This document shows positions 1 through 8,442 of a DNA stretch of 64,000 bases, one piece after another. Below the pieces are notes generated by a model, which saw nothing but the letters and a program-made list of their open reading frames with translations, ran no database searches and was not told the origin of the DNA. Location: NCBI GenBank assembly GCA_039592335.1, contig JBDHBX010000013.1, positions 1-64,000 on the forward strand, written 5' to 3'. This stretch comes from WVYX01 sp039592335 (GTDB taxonomy: Bacteria > Gemmatimonadota > Gemmatimonadetes > Gemmatimonadales > GWC2-71-9). The first letter of the stretch is position 1. Each line of letters begins with the position of its first letter. Made by a program: the position numbers and the translations under genes.

Positions 1-267
1 GTCGTGGGCGAGACCACCGTGGCGGTCTTGTGGGTTCGTTGCACCACGTGCAGACGCACTGTGATCGTCCGTGACCTACCCGAGAGGCCACCAACGGGCT
101 GACGAGCGAGTGCTGCGAGTGCGGCGCCAGGAGCAAGCTGAAACGATGGAGACCGAGGCTGGATGCTAGCGCGTGGCGTTGAAGGTCTCAACTGGCAAGC
201 CTGACAGGACGACTCGTATTGGCTGCAGTACCGGTGAGGCCCGTTCCGATGCCGACCCGCCGGTGTC
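1..267. other. Left-edge stretch without a supported gene
   Basis: The first 267 bases hold no gene I can support. A reading frame is open on the plus strand from base 1 to a TGA at 100-102 and carries a CTTC dipeptide pair. It could be the tail of a gene that starts outside the window, but it is too short to identify. A longer plus-strand frame beginning near 173 lies mostly antisense to the oxidoreductase gene that follows. Confidence 0.3.
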
Positions 268-1599
268 TCAGGCCGCTACCGTGCAGCGCTTGAACTCGAA
301 GCCCAAGGTGGCCAACTCCTCGAGCACCGGCCTGTACAGTTCCGGCAGGGTCGGCGGCATCCTCGCTCCTGAGGCCCGAATCTCACCCTCCAGCACCAGC
401 CGCGCGGCGACGGCCGCCGGCAGGGCGACGGCACGCGACATCGCGGTGGCGCCGTCGGGAATCCCCTCGACGTGCATGGTGGCCAGCCGTCGCTCCCTGC
501 GGCCGCCGGGGAACTCCGCCAGGACGTCGACGTGGAGGAGGATCATGTCCCGCTCTCCGGGCTCGTAGGACATCCTCGCCAGCATCCGGTCCAGCAGCAC
601 GTCGAGACAGGTCCCCTTCGAGACGGCGATCGGCAGGTCCTCGAACAGCCCCAACCACTTCAGGCGATGGATGATGTCTGCCAGCCGGTCGAGTCCCAGG
701 TACTGCGCCACCGCTGACTCGACGTCGTCGGTCGGGCCGGCCCCGACGAGAGAGGCCATGAACTGGCGGTGGCTCATCCCCTCGAAGCTCCGCTCGCGCT
801 CCGAGTCGATCAGTCCCAGGGCCAGCATGTGGCGCATGTTGTTGCAGTAGCCGGAAAAACGCAGGAGTCCGCGGTAGAACGAGACCTTTTCCCCGTCGAG
901 TCCGAAGGGCTCGACGTACTTCTCAACGTCCTTGTTGGGGTAGGACTCGAAGGTCCCCAGCCCCTCAATGTCCACCAACCAGAAGTTCTCGAACAGCTTG
1001 TCCCCCGGTACCTCGATCCTTTTCCCCTCCTCGAGGTAGGCGCCGGGCGTCTGGGCGGCCACGAACACCGTCCTCGGGTCCCAGGAGAACTTGTACCCCA
1101 TGGGATTACGATTGAACTCGAACGCCGGCAGTCCGCTGCCGTACGAGTTCAGGCGGATCACGCGTCCTCCCTCCTGCCGGACCTCGTCGAGCACCAGCTG
1201 GGTTCCCATGTGGTCCATTCCCGGCACCTCACCCAGCTCGTTGAGAATCAGGATGCCCTTCTGCCTGGCCTCCTCGTCGAGAGCCACGAGCTCCGGGATT
1301 TCGTAGGCGGTGGTCAACATGTGCGTGCCGTGCCGCAGGCACGCCCGCGCGACGTGAATATGGACCGGCTTCGGCACCATGCTGATCGCGAGATCTGCAT
1401 CGCGGATTACCTCGTCGAGGATCTCGGGCTCGTCCGTCGACCATCGAACCGCCGTGCCACCCGCCCGGTCCGCGACAACGTCCTCCGCCTTGGAGAGCGT
1501 TCGGTTCGCCACGGTCACGAAGTAACCGCACGTCTCCATGAGGTAGTCGACGAGCGGCTTCGTCATCCAACCTGCGCCGATGATCGCGACTTTCTTCAT
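268..1599 (-). CDS. Saccharopine dehydrogenase-like oxidoreductase
   Basis: A 443-residue protein with an N-terminal Rossmann fold: GAGWMTKP at residues 8-15 is the glycine-rich dinucleotide loop. The rest resembles the catalytic and dimerisation part of the saccharopine dehydrogenase / lysine 6-dehydrogenase family, including a conserved LNELGEVPGMDHMG segment. Length fits that family (about 400-450). The start at 1599 is supported by a strong Shine-Dalgarno, GGAGGAGCAGC, directly upstream. Members act on saccharopine, homospermidine, carboxynorspermidine or lysine, and the sequence alone does not tell which. No lysine-pathway gene is adjacent, so the substrate is open. It stands alone, outside the tRNA-flanked island on its right. 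Confidence 0.8.
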   Translation of the reverse strand: MKKVAIIGAGWMTKPLVDYLMETCGYFVTVANRTLSKAEDVVADRAGGTAVRWSTDEPEILDEVIRDADLAISMVPKPVHIHVARACLRHGTHMLTTAYEIPELVALDEEARQKGILILNELGEVPGMDHMGTQLVLDEVRQEGGRVIRLNSYGSGLPAFEFNRNPMGYKFSWDPRTVFVAAQTPGAYLEEGKRIEVPGDKLFENFWLVDIEGLGTFESYPNKDVEKYVEPFGLDGEKVSFYRGLLRFSGYCNNMRHMLALGLIDSERERSFEGMSHRQFMASLVGAGPTDDVESAVAQYLGLDRLADIIHRLKWLGLFEDLPIAVSKGTCLDVLLDRMLARMSYEPGERDMILLHVDVLAEFPGGRRERRLATMHVEGIPDGATAMSRAVALPAAVAARLVLEGEIRASGARMPPTLPELYRPVLEELATLGFEFKRCTVAA

Positions 1600-1840
1600 G
1601 CTGCTCCTCCGGTTCTCTCGCTCCGGTGGTCCGGACCGATCCCGGACCGCCGATACTCATCGGGTGGGAATCCTCCCGGCTGCATGCAGCGCACCAGGAG
1701 GCGCTGGAGCCTCTGTGCGTTCGACATGGTGATCTTCAGCCGCCGACTCGGTCCTTGATCATCTCGACGCTCCGCACCCCCGGACGCTCCGCAAGAATAC
1801 AGCTGGTAGGCCACCACGGCCAGAAGACGTATCGCCCGAG
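1600..1840. other. Spacer between the oxidoreductase and the integrase remnant
   Basis: This 241-bp stretch holds the upstream region of the minus-strand oxidoreductase gene and leads into the decayed recombinase. No complete gene is recognisable. Frame 2 stays open for a short way to the left of 1841, so the recombinase remnant may begin slightly earlier, but that part shows no diagnostic motif. Confidence 0.3.
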
Positions 1841-2187
1841 TTGGACGACGCGCAGCGCCCGGAGCGCCCGTGCGCGAAGGGGACGCTCGACAAGTGGTTC
1901 GGTGAGGCCGCGCGCCGAGCGAAGCTCGCGCTCCCACATGGTGCCCGGTGGCACGCGTGCGGCGCAAGTTCGCGACTGAGCTCAAGGACCTGCCCTTGCG
2001 CGATCTCTCCTACCTCGGTGGCTGGAAGGACGCCAAGACTCTCCTCACCTGCTATCAGCGACCCGACGACGCGGCCATACGTGAGGGATTCAGGAACCGC
2101 AGGACGTTCGGCAGCCGACCACTGTCGATTCAGCCTGTTTCAATCGACAGTCCTGCAGTCGGCCCTCTCTTGACACCCCTCCCCTAA
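1841..2187 (+). pseudogene. Frameshifted C-terminal fragment of a tyrosine recombinase (integrase)
   Basis: Two overlapping plus-strand frames together rebuild the catalytic end of a phage-type tyrosine recombinase. Frame 2 gives GTLDKWFGEAARRAKL...LPHGARWHA. Frame 1 continues RRKFATELKDLPLRDLSYLGGW and TLLTCYQRPD. Joined, they show the HxxR box (WHA-x-RRKFAT), the conserved LGGW turn and the nucleophile-type Tyr in TCYQ. The join needs one missing base near 1955-1965, so the copy is a pseudogene or carries a sequencing error. The N-terminal DNA-binding part is absent. It ends about 33 bp before a partial tRNA-Ser copy, the usual arrangement for a tRNA-targeting element. Confidence 0.7.
2121..2151. 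repeat. Perfect 10-bp inverted repeat before the tRNA-like repeat
   Basis: ACTGTCGATT (2121-2130) and AATCGACAGT (2142-2151) form a perfect stem with an 11-base loop. It lies at the end of the recombinase remnant, just upstream of the TTGACA-containing repeat. A shorter, related hairpin, GTGTC-AATC-GACAC, lies at the matching place before the intact tRNA-Ser (about 10597-10610). This suggests that both flanks derive from one ancestral region. It could be a terminator or a recombinase-binding arm. Confidence 0.5.
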
Positions 2188-2262
2188 CTAGAGTTCTTTC
2201 AACGGCTTAACGCACCTCTCGGACAGGTGGCCGAGCGGCTGAAGGCACGCGCCTGGAGAGCG
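2169..2262 (+). repeat. Direct repeat, left copy (tRNA-Ser upstream region plus 5' half)
   Basis: 94 bp matching 10628-10721 at a constant offset of 8459 bp, with two mismatches (2190 and 2192). The last 70 bp (2193-2262) are identical. The repeat includes a TTGACA hexamer and the first 42 bases of tRNA-Ser, and stops abruptly in the 3' side of the anticodon stem. This is the expected trace of site-specific integration with the crossover inside a tRNA gene. Here, unusually, the duplicated part is the 5' half with its upstream region. Confidence 0.85.
2221..2262 (+). pseudogene. tRNA-Ser 5' fragment
   Basis: Forty-two bases identical to the 5' half of the intact tRNA-Ser at 10680: acceptor strand GGACAGG, the D arm, and the anticodon stem and loop through the GGA anticodon. 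The sequence diverges right after the anticodon arm, and no variable arm, T arm or 3' acceptor strand follows. It cannot make a tRNA. Confidence 0.9.
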
Positions 2263-2478
2263 AAGCGGGTCGGCCCCGAATCGCGACATCTTGTCACACT
2301 TCCCACGATAGACCGCACGATCTGTCACACTTCCCCGCCCTGGACGTCACAATCGGTCACATCTGACCGACACCTCTGCTGTCCGCTCGTCTTGTAGTCT
2401 CGAGGCACCGCCTGATCGACGTCGATCGTCTCAGAGAGGCGAAGTGGTGACGCCTGGCCCCGAACCCGCTTAGGAGGC
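2263..2478. other. Island left boundary with short repeats
   Basis: No gene is seen. The stretch holds two direct copies of TGTCACACTTCCC (2292-2304 and 2323-2335, 31 bp apart) and a small palindrome GGTCA-CATC-TGACC (2355-2368). These look like recombinase-arm or insertion-sequence end relics, but no transposase is present. The GH3 gene ends at 2479, reading toward this stretch, so its terminator may also lie here. No clear hairpin with a T tract was found. Confidence 0.4.
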
Positions 2479-4089
2479 TCACCCGGCAGGGCTGCTGCGC
2501 TCATACGGGACGACGTCCAGCTCATCTGCCGCATGGGTAGCGACGACCGCCGCGTACTTGATGTCCCCCCACTTCATCCCGCGGCGCACAAACAGGCGCT
2601 CGTAGCGTTCCCGAGCGTCAGGAGCGAAGCGCACCTGAAGAGGGCCCAGCTGCCCTAGCAGTCGCGCCTGGCGGTAGTGGAACGCCCGCTGCAGCTCGGC
2701 GTCGAGCCGGGCGGCGCACACTGCCGGCTCGCGGCCGGCTTCAGCGGAGTCGGTGACGCACACGTAGAACGACGCCGCGTCGACCCGCGAGACCGGCACG
2801 AGAAAGGACATCCCCTCCTCCCCACTGAACGCCGTGGTCAGCGCCTCGCGCGCGAACGTCTCATTGAGCTTCTCTCCCACTAGATCGGCCACCAGATTGT
2901 CACGACCCATGAACCTGAGGCACGGGGTCCGTCCGACTCGTCCCTCCGCGCGCACCAGGTCGTGCATGCGGTAGCGCATGAGGCCCCCTGCCTGGGTGAC
3001 GATCACGCCGTACTGCTGGCCCTCCTCTAGCTCGTGCAGCCGACGGACGCCCTCGCCGTGCTCGAACTCCAAGAAGACGTCATCTACCAGAGGGACCGGT
3101 GCCGGCGCGCCGACGAGGGGAATCGTGACCGGCGCTTCGGTGGCAAGCAGCCCTTTGCCCTGGATCATCACCGAAGGGAAGGCCCGGCGGAGCGCGTCTA
3201 CAAACCGGCCCGATCCAGCATCGGTCCAGCAGGAGAGGAGCTTGAGAACGGGCCAGACCCGCTCCCAGGGAATCGGATCACCCTCGAGTAGCGCGAGACG
3301 CTGCGCCGGCGGCGGGGCGAACCTCAGAGGCGACCACCCAGGTCCAACCGCACCCAGCCGGAGCTGCCGCACCACGGCCCGTCGGTTCTCGGCCACGAAC
3401 TGCAGCAGCCTGAGCAAGTACGTCGGACTCCACACCGAGAGCACTTCCAGCCGAGGCTCGGCAATCAGGAAGCACGCGAGCGCCAGCCGGTACGTGTGCG
3501 GGTCACGAAGCCGCTTGATCCCAGGTGGGACCACAAACAAGGACCCGAAGAGCCGCTGCATCGCCGGCGAGAGGTACGCCGTGTCGTCTTCCAGGCTGAC
3601 AGGGACGCCATTCGCCGTTCCGCGCTCGTCCTGAAACGGAGGCGAGACGCTGAAGAACAGTTTCCCCGAGCGGAAGGGCGGTCCGTGCCGGATGAGGTCG
3701 TGGGCCCACAGCACGAAGCACCCATTGAAGGAGTCGAGCAGGGCCTGCGTATACGGGATGAGCTTGGAGCGCCCGGAGCTCCCAGAAGTCTTCTCGAATA
3801 CCACCACGGGCTCGGCCGTGACCACTCGACCGCCCTCCGTCACCTGCCGCTCGATCCACGGCCGCAGATCCTCGTAATCCACGATCGGCACCTTCGCCGC
3901 GAACTCCGCGTACGACTCACCACCCGTCAGCCCCTGGCGCCGCCCGTACTCGGTCCGCGCCGCGAGACGCACCAAGCGTCGGCGCGCCCGCTCCTGCGCC
4001 CGCTGGGGATCACGCATCGCGGCGGCGAAGCGCCGGGACCGCCGGCTGGTCCCCAGCCGGAACGCTTCCTTGAAGAACCTCTCCCGCAC
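2479..4089 (-). CDS. GH3-family acyl-adenylating enzyme
   Basis: A 536-residue protein of the GH3 (auxin-responsive promoter) family, part of the firefly-luciferase-like adenylating fold. The ATP-binding loop is plain at residues 99-114: EKTSGSSGRSKLIPYT. Later segments GLLATEAPVTIPL, YGVIVTQAGGLMRYRMHDLVR and FMGRDNLVADLVGEKLNE match conserved GH3 core motifs. Plant members join acyl acids to amino acids through an acyl-AMP intermediate; bacterial members are mostly uncharacterised. Translation begins at a GTG behind AGGGGGG. The gene follows the GNAT-like gene by 8 bp, so the two are probably co-transcribed. I infer an amide-forming or ester-forming step in the island's product. The acyl and acceptor substrates are unknown. 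Confidence 0.85.
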   Translation of the reverse strand: MRERFFKEAFRLGTSRRSRRFAAAMRDPQRAQERARRRLVRLAARTEYGRRQGLTGGESYAEFAAKVPIVDYEDLRPWIERQVTEGGRVVTAEPVVVFEKTSGSSGRSKLIPYTQALLDSFNGCFVLWAHDLIRHGPPFRSGKLFFSVSPPFQDERGTANGVPVSLEDDTAYLSPAMQRLFGSLFVVPPGIKRLRDPHTYRLALACFLIAEPRLEVLSVWSPTYLLRLLQFVAENRRAVVRQLRLGAVGPGWSPLRFAPPPAQRLALLEGDPIPWERVWPVLKLLSCWTDAGSGRFVDALRRAFPSVMIQGKGLLATEAPVTIPLVGAPAPVPLVDDVFLEFEHGEGVRRLHELEEGQQYGVIVTQAGGLMRYRMHDLVRAEGRVGRTPCLRFMGRDNLVADLVGEKLNETFAREALTTAFSGEEGMSFLVPVSRVDAASFYVCVTDSAEAGREPAVCAARLDAELQRAFHYRQARLLGQLGPLQVRFAPDARERYERLFVRRGMKWGDIKYAAVVATHAADELDVVPYERSSPAG

Positions 4090-4097
4090 TGCCCCCC

Positions 4098-4877
4098 CTA
4101 ACGCGCCGGCTCCGGCAGGCCAGCCCCGCGCTGTTCGCGGCGCGCCGGACGCCCGAACACCTTACGAAACCACTTGCCCAGCACTCGGATCCCCACCTGA
4201 GGGTTCACGCGCGCAATCATCGCCAGCTCGTCCCCCTTGGCATACCCGGGGTTGGCCTCCACGAAGAACCGCACCTCGGCAAGGGAGAGTACGCGGCCGG
4301 TGAACGGCGCCACCGACTGCTTCAGCACCGGCTGCACCTCGCCGAAGGAGATCACCCCACGTTCCGCCCGCCAGGCCGCGCCGTAGCGCTCGCTGCAGAT
4401 CGAATCGATCAGCCCGCGCTCCCATTCCGGGGTCGGGCGCGCGTGGTGCGGCCAGTGCTCCGGGAAGTTGCGCACCAGGGTGAGGTAGGTGCGGTAGCCC
4501 GAGCAGATGAGATGCCAGTAGAGCGGCGTGAACGGACGGCGCAGCTTCCACCGTACCAGAGTCGCGAACACGCAGTTGTGCAGCGCGCGCTGACCCCAGT
4601 ACTGCGGCAGGATGATGGTGTCACCCGAGAAGTAGACACCCACCCAGCGCCCACGATAGCGATGTTGATAGATGCGGGCCGTGGAGAATCCCACGATCCT
4701 CCCGCTTGCCGCATCGGTTCCGACAAACACCAGGGTCTTCTCCGCCAGGTCGCGATCGAAGACCTCTCGTGTGACGTGGTCGTAGTGGCCGGAGTAGAGC
4801 TCCCACATCCGATCGATCATGCCCGGCGTGAGTCGGTCCACGCGGACCCGTCGCACTCGCAGCTTGGCTGATGGCAT
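4098..4877 (-). CDS. Putative GNAT-like protein, island gene
   Basis: A 259-residue protein. The frame is open further upstream, but the start at 4877 is chosen because AGGAGGT sits just before this ATG and the extension would overlap the neighbouring gene. The residues around 45-100 (TLVFVGTDAASGRIVGFSTARI, then VYFSGDTIILPQYWGQRAL at about 81-99) resemble the beta4-beta5 and cofactor-pyrophosphate region of GNAT acyltransferases, but the classic Q/RxxGxG/A signature is degenerate. It lies between a clear tandem-GNAT protein and the GH3 enzyme in one minus-strand unit. I infer an acyl-transfer role. A different fold cannot be excluded. Confidence 0.6.
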   Translation of the reverse strand: MPSAKLRVRRVRVDRLTPGMIDRMWELYSGHYDHVTREVFDRDLAEKTLVFVGTDAASGRIVGFSTARIYQHRYRGRWVGVYFSGDTIILPQYWGQRALHNCVFATLVRWKLRRPFTPLYWHLICSGYRTYLTLVRNFPEHWPHHARPTPEWERGLIDSICSERYGAAWRAERGVISFGEVQPVLKQSVAPFTGRVLSLAEVRFFVEANPGYAKGDELAMIARVNPQVGIRVLGKWFRKVFGRPARREQRGAGLPEPAR

Positions 4878-4902
4878 CACGTACCTCCTCGGCTGGGCGC
4901 TG

Positions 4903-6054
4903 TCACACCAGCGCCGTCTCGAAGTGCAGCGGACGATCGTCGAGCGGGGGACCCACGTAGCGTCCCTGCGGCGTGGTTGCGTATGCACGGATGTCGGTGG
5001 AGAAGCTCCACAGCCCGCGGACCGCCGCCCGAAGCGGGTCACGCACATCGAGTCCCAGGTTCACGAAGGTGTAGCCTCCGCGGCGAGCCTCGTTGCCCGC
5101 TGCCACGAGCAGCGCGCGCAGTACCTCGGGCGCGCCCGCCGGGATGCATGTGTGGAACGCCGACACGTAGCGCAGCTGCGTCCCCGCGCGCGGGAGTGGC
5201 GGCGCACCGAGCAGGGTGGCAGCCGCATTGTACGCCCGCCGAAACGCGGCCGCCCGCCAGGAGTAGCGCAGGACCTGCGTCTCCTTGAGCTGGTGCTGGT
5301 CCCAGAGGGCCATGAATCCGGCGAGCGCGCCGCTCGCACGCCGCGCCAGCCAGTAGGATGACACTTCCAGGCCCGGAGCCGCAGCGATTCGGCGAGCCAG
5401 CGCTTCTACGGTGAGGACCGGTGCGAGCTGCCGGCCCAGCGCAACGCGGCGCCACAAGGCGGCCATCTCCTCGAGGTCTCGTTCCTCAGCCCGCGTGAGC
5501 TGTAGATGCGCGACATGTACATGTCGCGCCCGCAGCAGAACCACTGAGTGGAGCCGCACGGTGGCGAACCCTCCCAGCAGGGGCATCCCGCGGGGTCCTG
5601 CCGCGCGGCGCTCCATGGCACGGTTGCCGGCAAGCGCTGTGGCCAGCGCGAGAATCTCCGGATCCACAGCCTCGCACACGCCCCGGGCGTACTGGGTCAG
5701 TGCATCCGCCACTCCCAGACCGCGGAACTCAGGCAACACCTTGAGGTCGCTCACGTACATCGTAGGAGTGGGTACGCCCCACAGGTACGCGCGGCGTTCG
5801 GCAACGCAGATGCAGCCAGCGATTCTGCCACCCGGTGCCTCGGCAACGCCGATGTTCCAGCGCTCGCCCTGGAGCCGGGACAGCGCGAAGAAGTCCGGCT
5901 CCCGCCTGACCCGAACCGTCATTGCGGCCTGCATCGGGCAGGCCGCCGCGAGATCGAGGAGGCCTTCGTTGTCCTCGGAGCGGCCGGCGCGGACGCGAAC
6001 CCCAGCCGGCGGTCGCGCGACGGGCCTTGCCATCTCAATCCTCACTGCGGGCAT
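4903..6054 (-). CDS. Tandem GNAT-family N-acyltransferase
   Basis: A 383-residue protein from the chosen ATG at 6054, which has GGGAG seven bases upstream. An upstream GTG at 6117 would place the operator repeats inside the gene and has no ribosome site. A canonical GNAT coenzyme-A site lies at residues 102-120 (SDLKVLPEFRGLGVADALT). A second, more degenerate domain follows from about residue 190, where beta strands such as YWLARRASGALAGFMALWDQ recur. It is the first gene of the minus-strand unit and is divergent from the MMPL exporter, sharing the operator-bearing spacer. It presumably transfers an acyl group to an amine. The substrate is unknown. Confidence 0.75.
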   Translation of the reverse strand: MPAVRIEMARPVARPPAGVRVRAGRSEDNEGLLDLAAACPMQAAMTVRVRREPDFFALSRLQGERWNIGVAEAPGGRIAGCICVAERRAYLWGVPTPTMYVSDLKVLPEFRGLGVADALTQYARGVCEAVDPEILALATALAGNRAMERRAAGPRGMPLLGGFATVRLHSVVLLRARHVHVAHLQLTRAEERDLEEMAALWRRVALGRQLAPVLTVEALARRIAAAPGLEVSSYWLARRASGALAGFMALWDQHQLKETQVLRYSWRAAAFRRAYNAAATLLGAPPLPRAGTQLRYVSAFHTCIPAGAPEVLRALLVAAGNEARRGGYTFVNLGLDVRDPLRAAVRGLWSFSTDIRAYATTPQGRYVGPPLDDRPLHFETALV

Positions 6055-6097
6055 AGCGCGTCTCCCATCGTGTCGCTCACGAATCTCCCGACGCGGC

Positions 6098-6139
6098 GTC
6101 AAGCACTCGTCAAGCACCGCGGCTTGACCCCTGCTTGAC
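6098..6139. promoter_or_regulatory. Palindromic array of four GCTTGAC half-sites in the divergent spacer
   Basis: GTCAAGC occurs at 6098-6104 and 6109-6115. Its reverse complement GCTTGAC occurs at 6122-6128 and 6133-6139. Within each pair the repeats are 7 bp with a 4-bp gap, an 11-bp period. This is the architecture of PhoB/OmpR-family boxes, where two monomers bind the same face of the helix. The two pairs face each other, one toward each divergent gene. The same paired motif recurs before the radical SAM gene at 9466-9483. I infer an operator controlling the island. The regulator is not encoded in the island. Confidence 0.65.
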
Positions 6140-6161
6140 GGGCGGGTGGGTACTTGGGCGC

Positions 6162-8426
6162 GTGAGACTCTCAGACCTGGTCGTGCGCCGGCGCTGGTGG
6201 GTCCTCGCCGGATGGGCAGCCGCAGCCGTGTTCATGCTGCCGGCAGCGCGCGGCGTGGAACGCTCGCTGGATGTGGCCGCTCGAGTGCGGGGCAGCGAGT
6301 CGGCCGCCGTAGACTCGTTGGTCGCGCTGCGGTTCGAGCAGCCGTATGCCCACTATGCCGTGCTGGTACTCTCCGGCACGCCCCCGCCAACGGAGGTCGC
6401 TGGGCGGATGGTGCTGGACTCGGTCGTGGCCGCAGTTCGCCGCGCGCATGGCGTGACCCGGGTGCGCGCGTACGAAGACGCGTGCGATACCCTGTTTGTG
6501 GCCGCCGGTCACGCGGCGACGTTCGTGCTGGCGGGGATCGATGCCTCTGGAGACGCGCCCGACATCGTCGTCGAGCGCCTCCGCGCCGCGACGATCGAAC
6601 TTGCCGATCGCCTCGCAGGGCGCTTCCCAGCAGTCCGGCTCCGCTGGACCGGGCAGGCAGCCCTTAACGCCGACCTCCGGCGGGCGAGCGCCGCCGACGC
6701 GCGGGGGGCCGAGCACCGCGCGCTTCCATTGACCCTGCTCTTGCTACTCGCGGCCTTCGGTACGCTCGTCGCCGCTGCCATCCCAGTGATCTCCGGAACC
6801 CTGGTGATCGCCTTCGCCCTGGGTTCGGCGGCGGTAATCAGCGCGGCGTGGCCGCTCTCCATCATGCTCCAGAGCTTCGTGTCGATGATCGGCCTCGGCC
6901 TTGGCATCGACTACGCGCTCCTCACGGTGAGTCGCTTTCGAGAGTCGCGCGCCGCCGGCCGGACGTCGCACGACGCGGCACGCGACGCCGCCCGCTATGC
7001 TGGCCGGACCGTGGTCCTCTCGGGCGCCGCGGTCGCGATCGGATTCGTGGCCTTGCTCGCGGTGCCGCTCAACGAGCTGCGCTCGGTGGCCGTCGGCGGG
7101 ATGCTGGCCGCCGGGTTCGCGGTGCTGGTCTCGGCCACGCTGCTCCCCGCGCTACTCGCCCTTCTTGGGCGCGCCATCGACTGGGGCCGTCTTCGTCCCC
7201 CGGCCGGTTCGCGGGAGCCGTCCGCCCGCTGGTACGGCTGGGGACGGCTCGTGGCGCGGCATCCGCTTGTCGTGCTGGTCCTCGCCGGCGTCCCGCTGCT
7301 AGCGCTCGCCGCACAGGCACCGCGCATGACGACCGGATTGCCCGACGGGAATTGGCTCCCCACCGGAGCCGAATCCGTCCAGGCACTGCACGAGCTCGAG
7401 GTCATGGAGCGCGCGGCCGTGCTGCAGACCGTTCAGATTCTGATCGAGCTTCCGACGGGCACAACGGCTCTCAAGCCGACCGGCTGGGCCGCGGCCCGCC
7501 GCGTGCGGCGGCACCTCGCCGCGAACGCGGGCGTCGCGACGGTCAACTCGTTCACGACCTTCGAGCGCACCCGCCCCCCGTCGCGTCTGGCCCTGCTGGC
7601 GACACCCCGCGCGCTGCGCGAGGCCTATCTCACCGACGACCGTGGCACGTTGCTGCTCGAGGCGATCCCCAGGGAGGGACTCGATCCCGCCGGTGTGATC
7701 GAGCTGGTGTACGAGTGGCGTGCCCTCGACTACCCCTCGATCACAGGACTCGACGGGATTCGGGTCCGCTTCGGCGGGCTTCCCGCCCTCCGCGCCGACT
7801 TCCAGGACGCAGTTGGTGGACGGTTCTGGACGGTGGTGGCGATGGTCGTGACGGGCACGTTCCTGGCGCTGCTAGTGGGCTTCCGCTCGGTGCTGGTGCC
7901 GCTCAAGGCGCTAGGGCTCAATCTCCTCTCGGTCGCCGCTTCGTTCGGCGCCGTGGTGCTGGTGTTCCAGGACGGCCACGGCGCAACGCTGCTAGGACTC
8001 GACGGCCCGACCCAGGTCGTGTTCGCCGTCGTACCCACGCTCGTCTTCTGCACCGTGTTCGGGCTCTCCATGGACTACGAGGTGTTCCTCGTCGCCCGCG
8101 TCGCGGAGGCGCGACGTCGGGGGCGTGACGAGACCGACGCGCTCGCCGAAGGACTGGCGCGCACCGCGCCGGTCATCACCAATGCTGCCGCCATCATGGT
8201 GGTGGTGTTCGGTGCCTTCACGCTCGGCGACTTCCTCGTCATGAAGATGCTCGGACTCGCGCTGGCCGTGGCCGTGCTGCTCGACGCCACGGTGGTGCGC
8301 ATCGCCCTGGGTCCAGCGCTGCTCGCCATCGCAGGTAAGTGGAACTGGTGGCCCGGTGAGCTCGGGCACGCGCGTAAGCCCTTGCCCCCGCCCGCCGCGC
8401 AGACCGTCCCAGATGCCGTATCGTGA
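6162..8426 (+). CDS. MMPL/RND-family exporter
   Basis: A 754-residue inner-membrane protein with the duplicated RND layout. There is one N-terminal helix (WWVLAGWAAAAVFM), a periplasmic loop, five helices, a second periplasmic loop and a second helix bundle. The two halves carry the MMPL proton-relay motifs GLGIDYALL and GLSMDYEVFL. MMPL proteins export lipids, lipopeptides or siderophores in actinobacteria and hopanoids in other bacteria. The GTG at 6162 is preferred because it gives the typical short RLSDLVVRRRWW lead. A TTG at 6135 lies inside the operator. It is divergent from the acyltransferase unit and overlaps or abuts the CapA-like gene downstream. I infer export of the island's acylated product. 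Confidence 0.85.
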   Translation: MRLSDLVVRRRWWVLAGWAAAAVFMLPAARGVERSLDVAARVRGSESAAVDSLVALRFEQPYAHYAVLVLSGTPPPTEVAGRMVLDSVVAAVRRAHGVTRVRAYEDACDTLFVAAGHAATFVLAGIDASGDAPDIVVERLRAATIELADRLAGRFPAVRLRWTGQAALNADLRRASAADARGAEHRALPLTLLLLLAAFGTLVAAAIPVISGTLVIAFALGSAAVISAAWPLSIMLQSFVSMIGLGLGIDYALLTVSRFRESRAAGRTSHDAARDAARYAGRTVVLSGAAVAIGFVALLAVPLNELRSVAVGGMLAAGFAVLVSATLLPALLALLGRAIDWGRLRPPAGSREPSARWYGWGRLVARHPLVVLVLAGVPLLALAAQAPRMTTGLPDGNWLPTGAESVQALHELEVMERAAVLQTVQILIELPTGTTALKPTGWAAARRVRRHLAANAGVATVNSFTTFERTRPPSRLALLATPRALREAYLTDDRGTLLLEAIPREGLDPAGVIELVYEWRALDYPSITGLDGIRVRFGGLPALRADFQDAVGGRFWTVVAMVVTGTFLALLVGFRSVLVPLKALGLNLLSVAASFGAVVLVFQDGHGATLLGLDGPTQVVFAVVPTLVFCTVFGLSMDYEVFLVARVAEARRRGRDETDALAEGLARTAPVITNAAAIMVVVFGAFTLGDFLVMKMLGLALAVAVLLDATVVRIALGPALLAIAGKWNWWPGELGHARKPLPPPAAQTVPDAVS

Positions 8427-8442
8427 TACGAGCCGATCCGCT

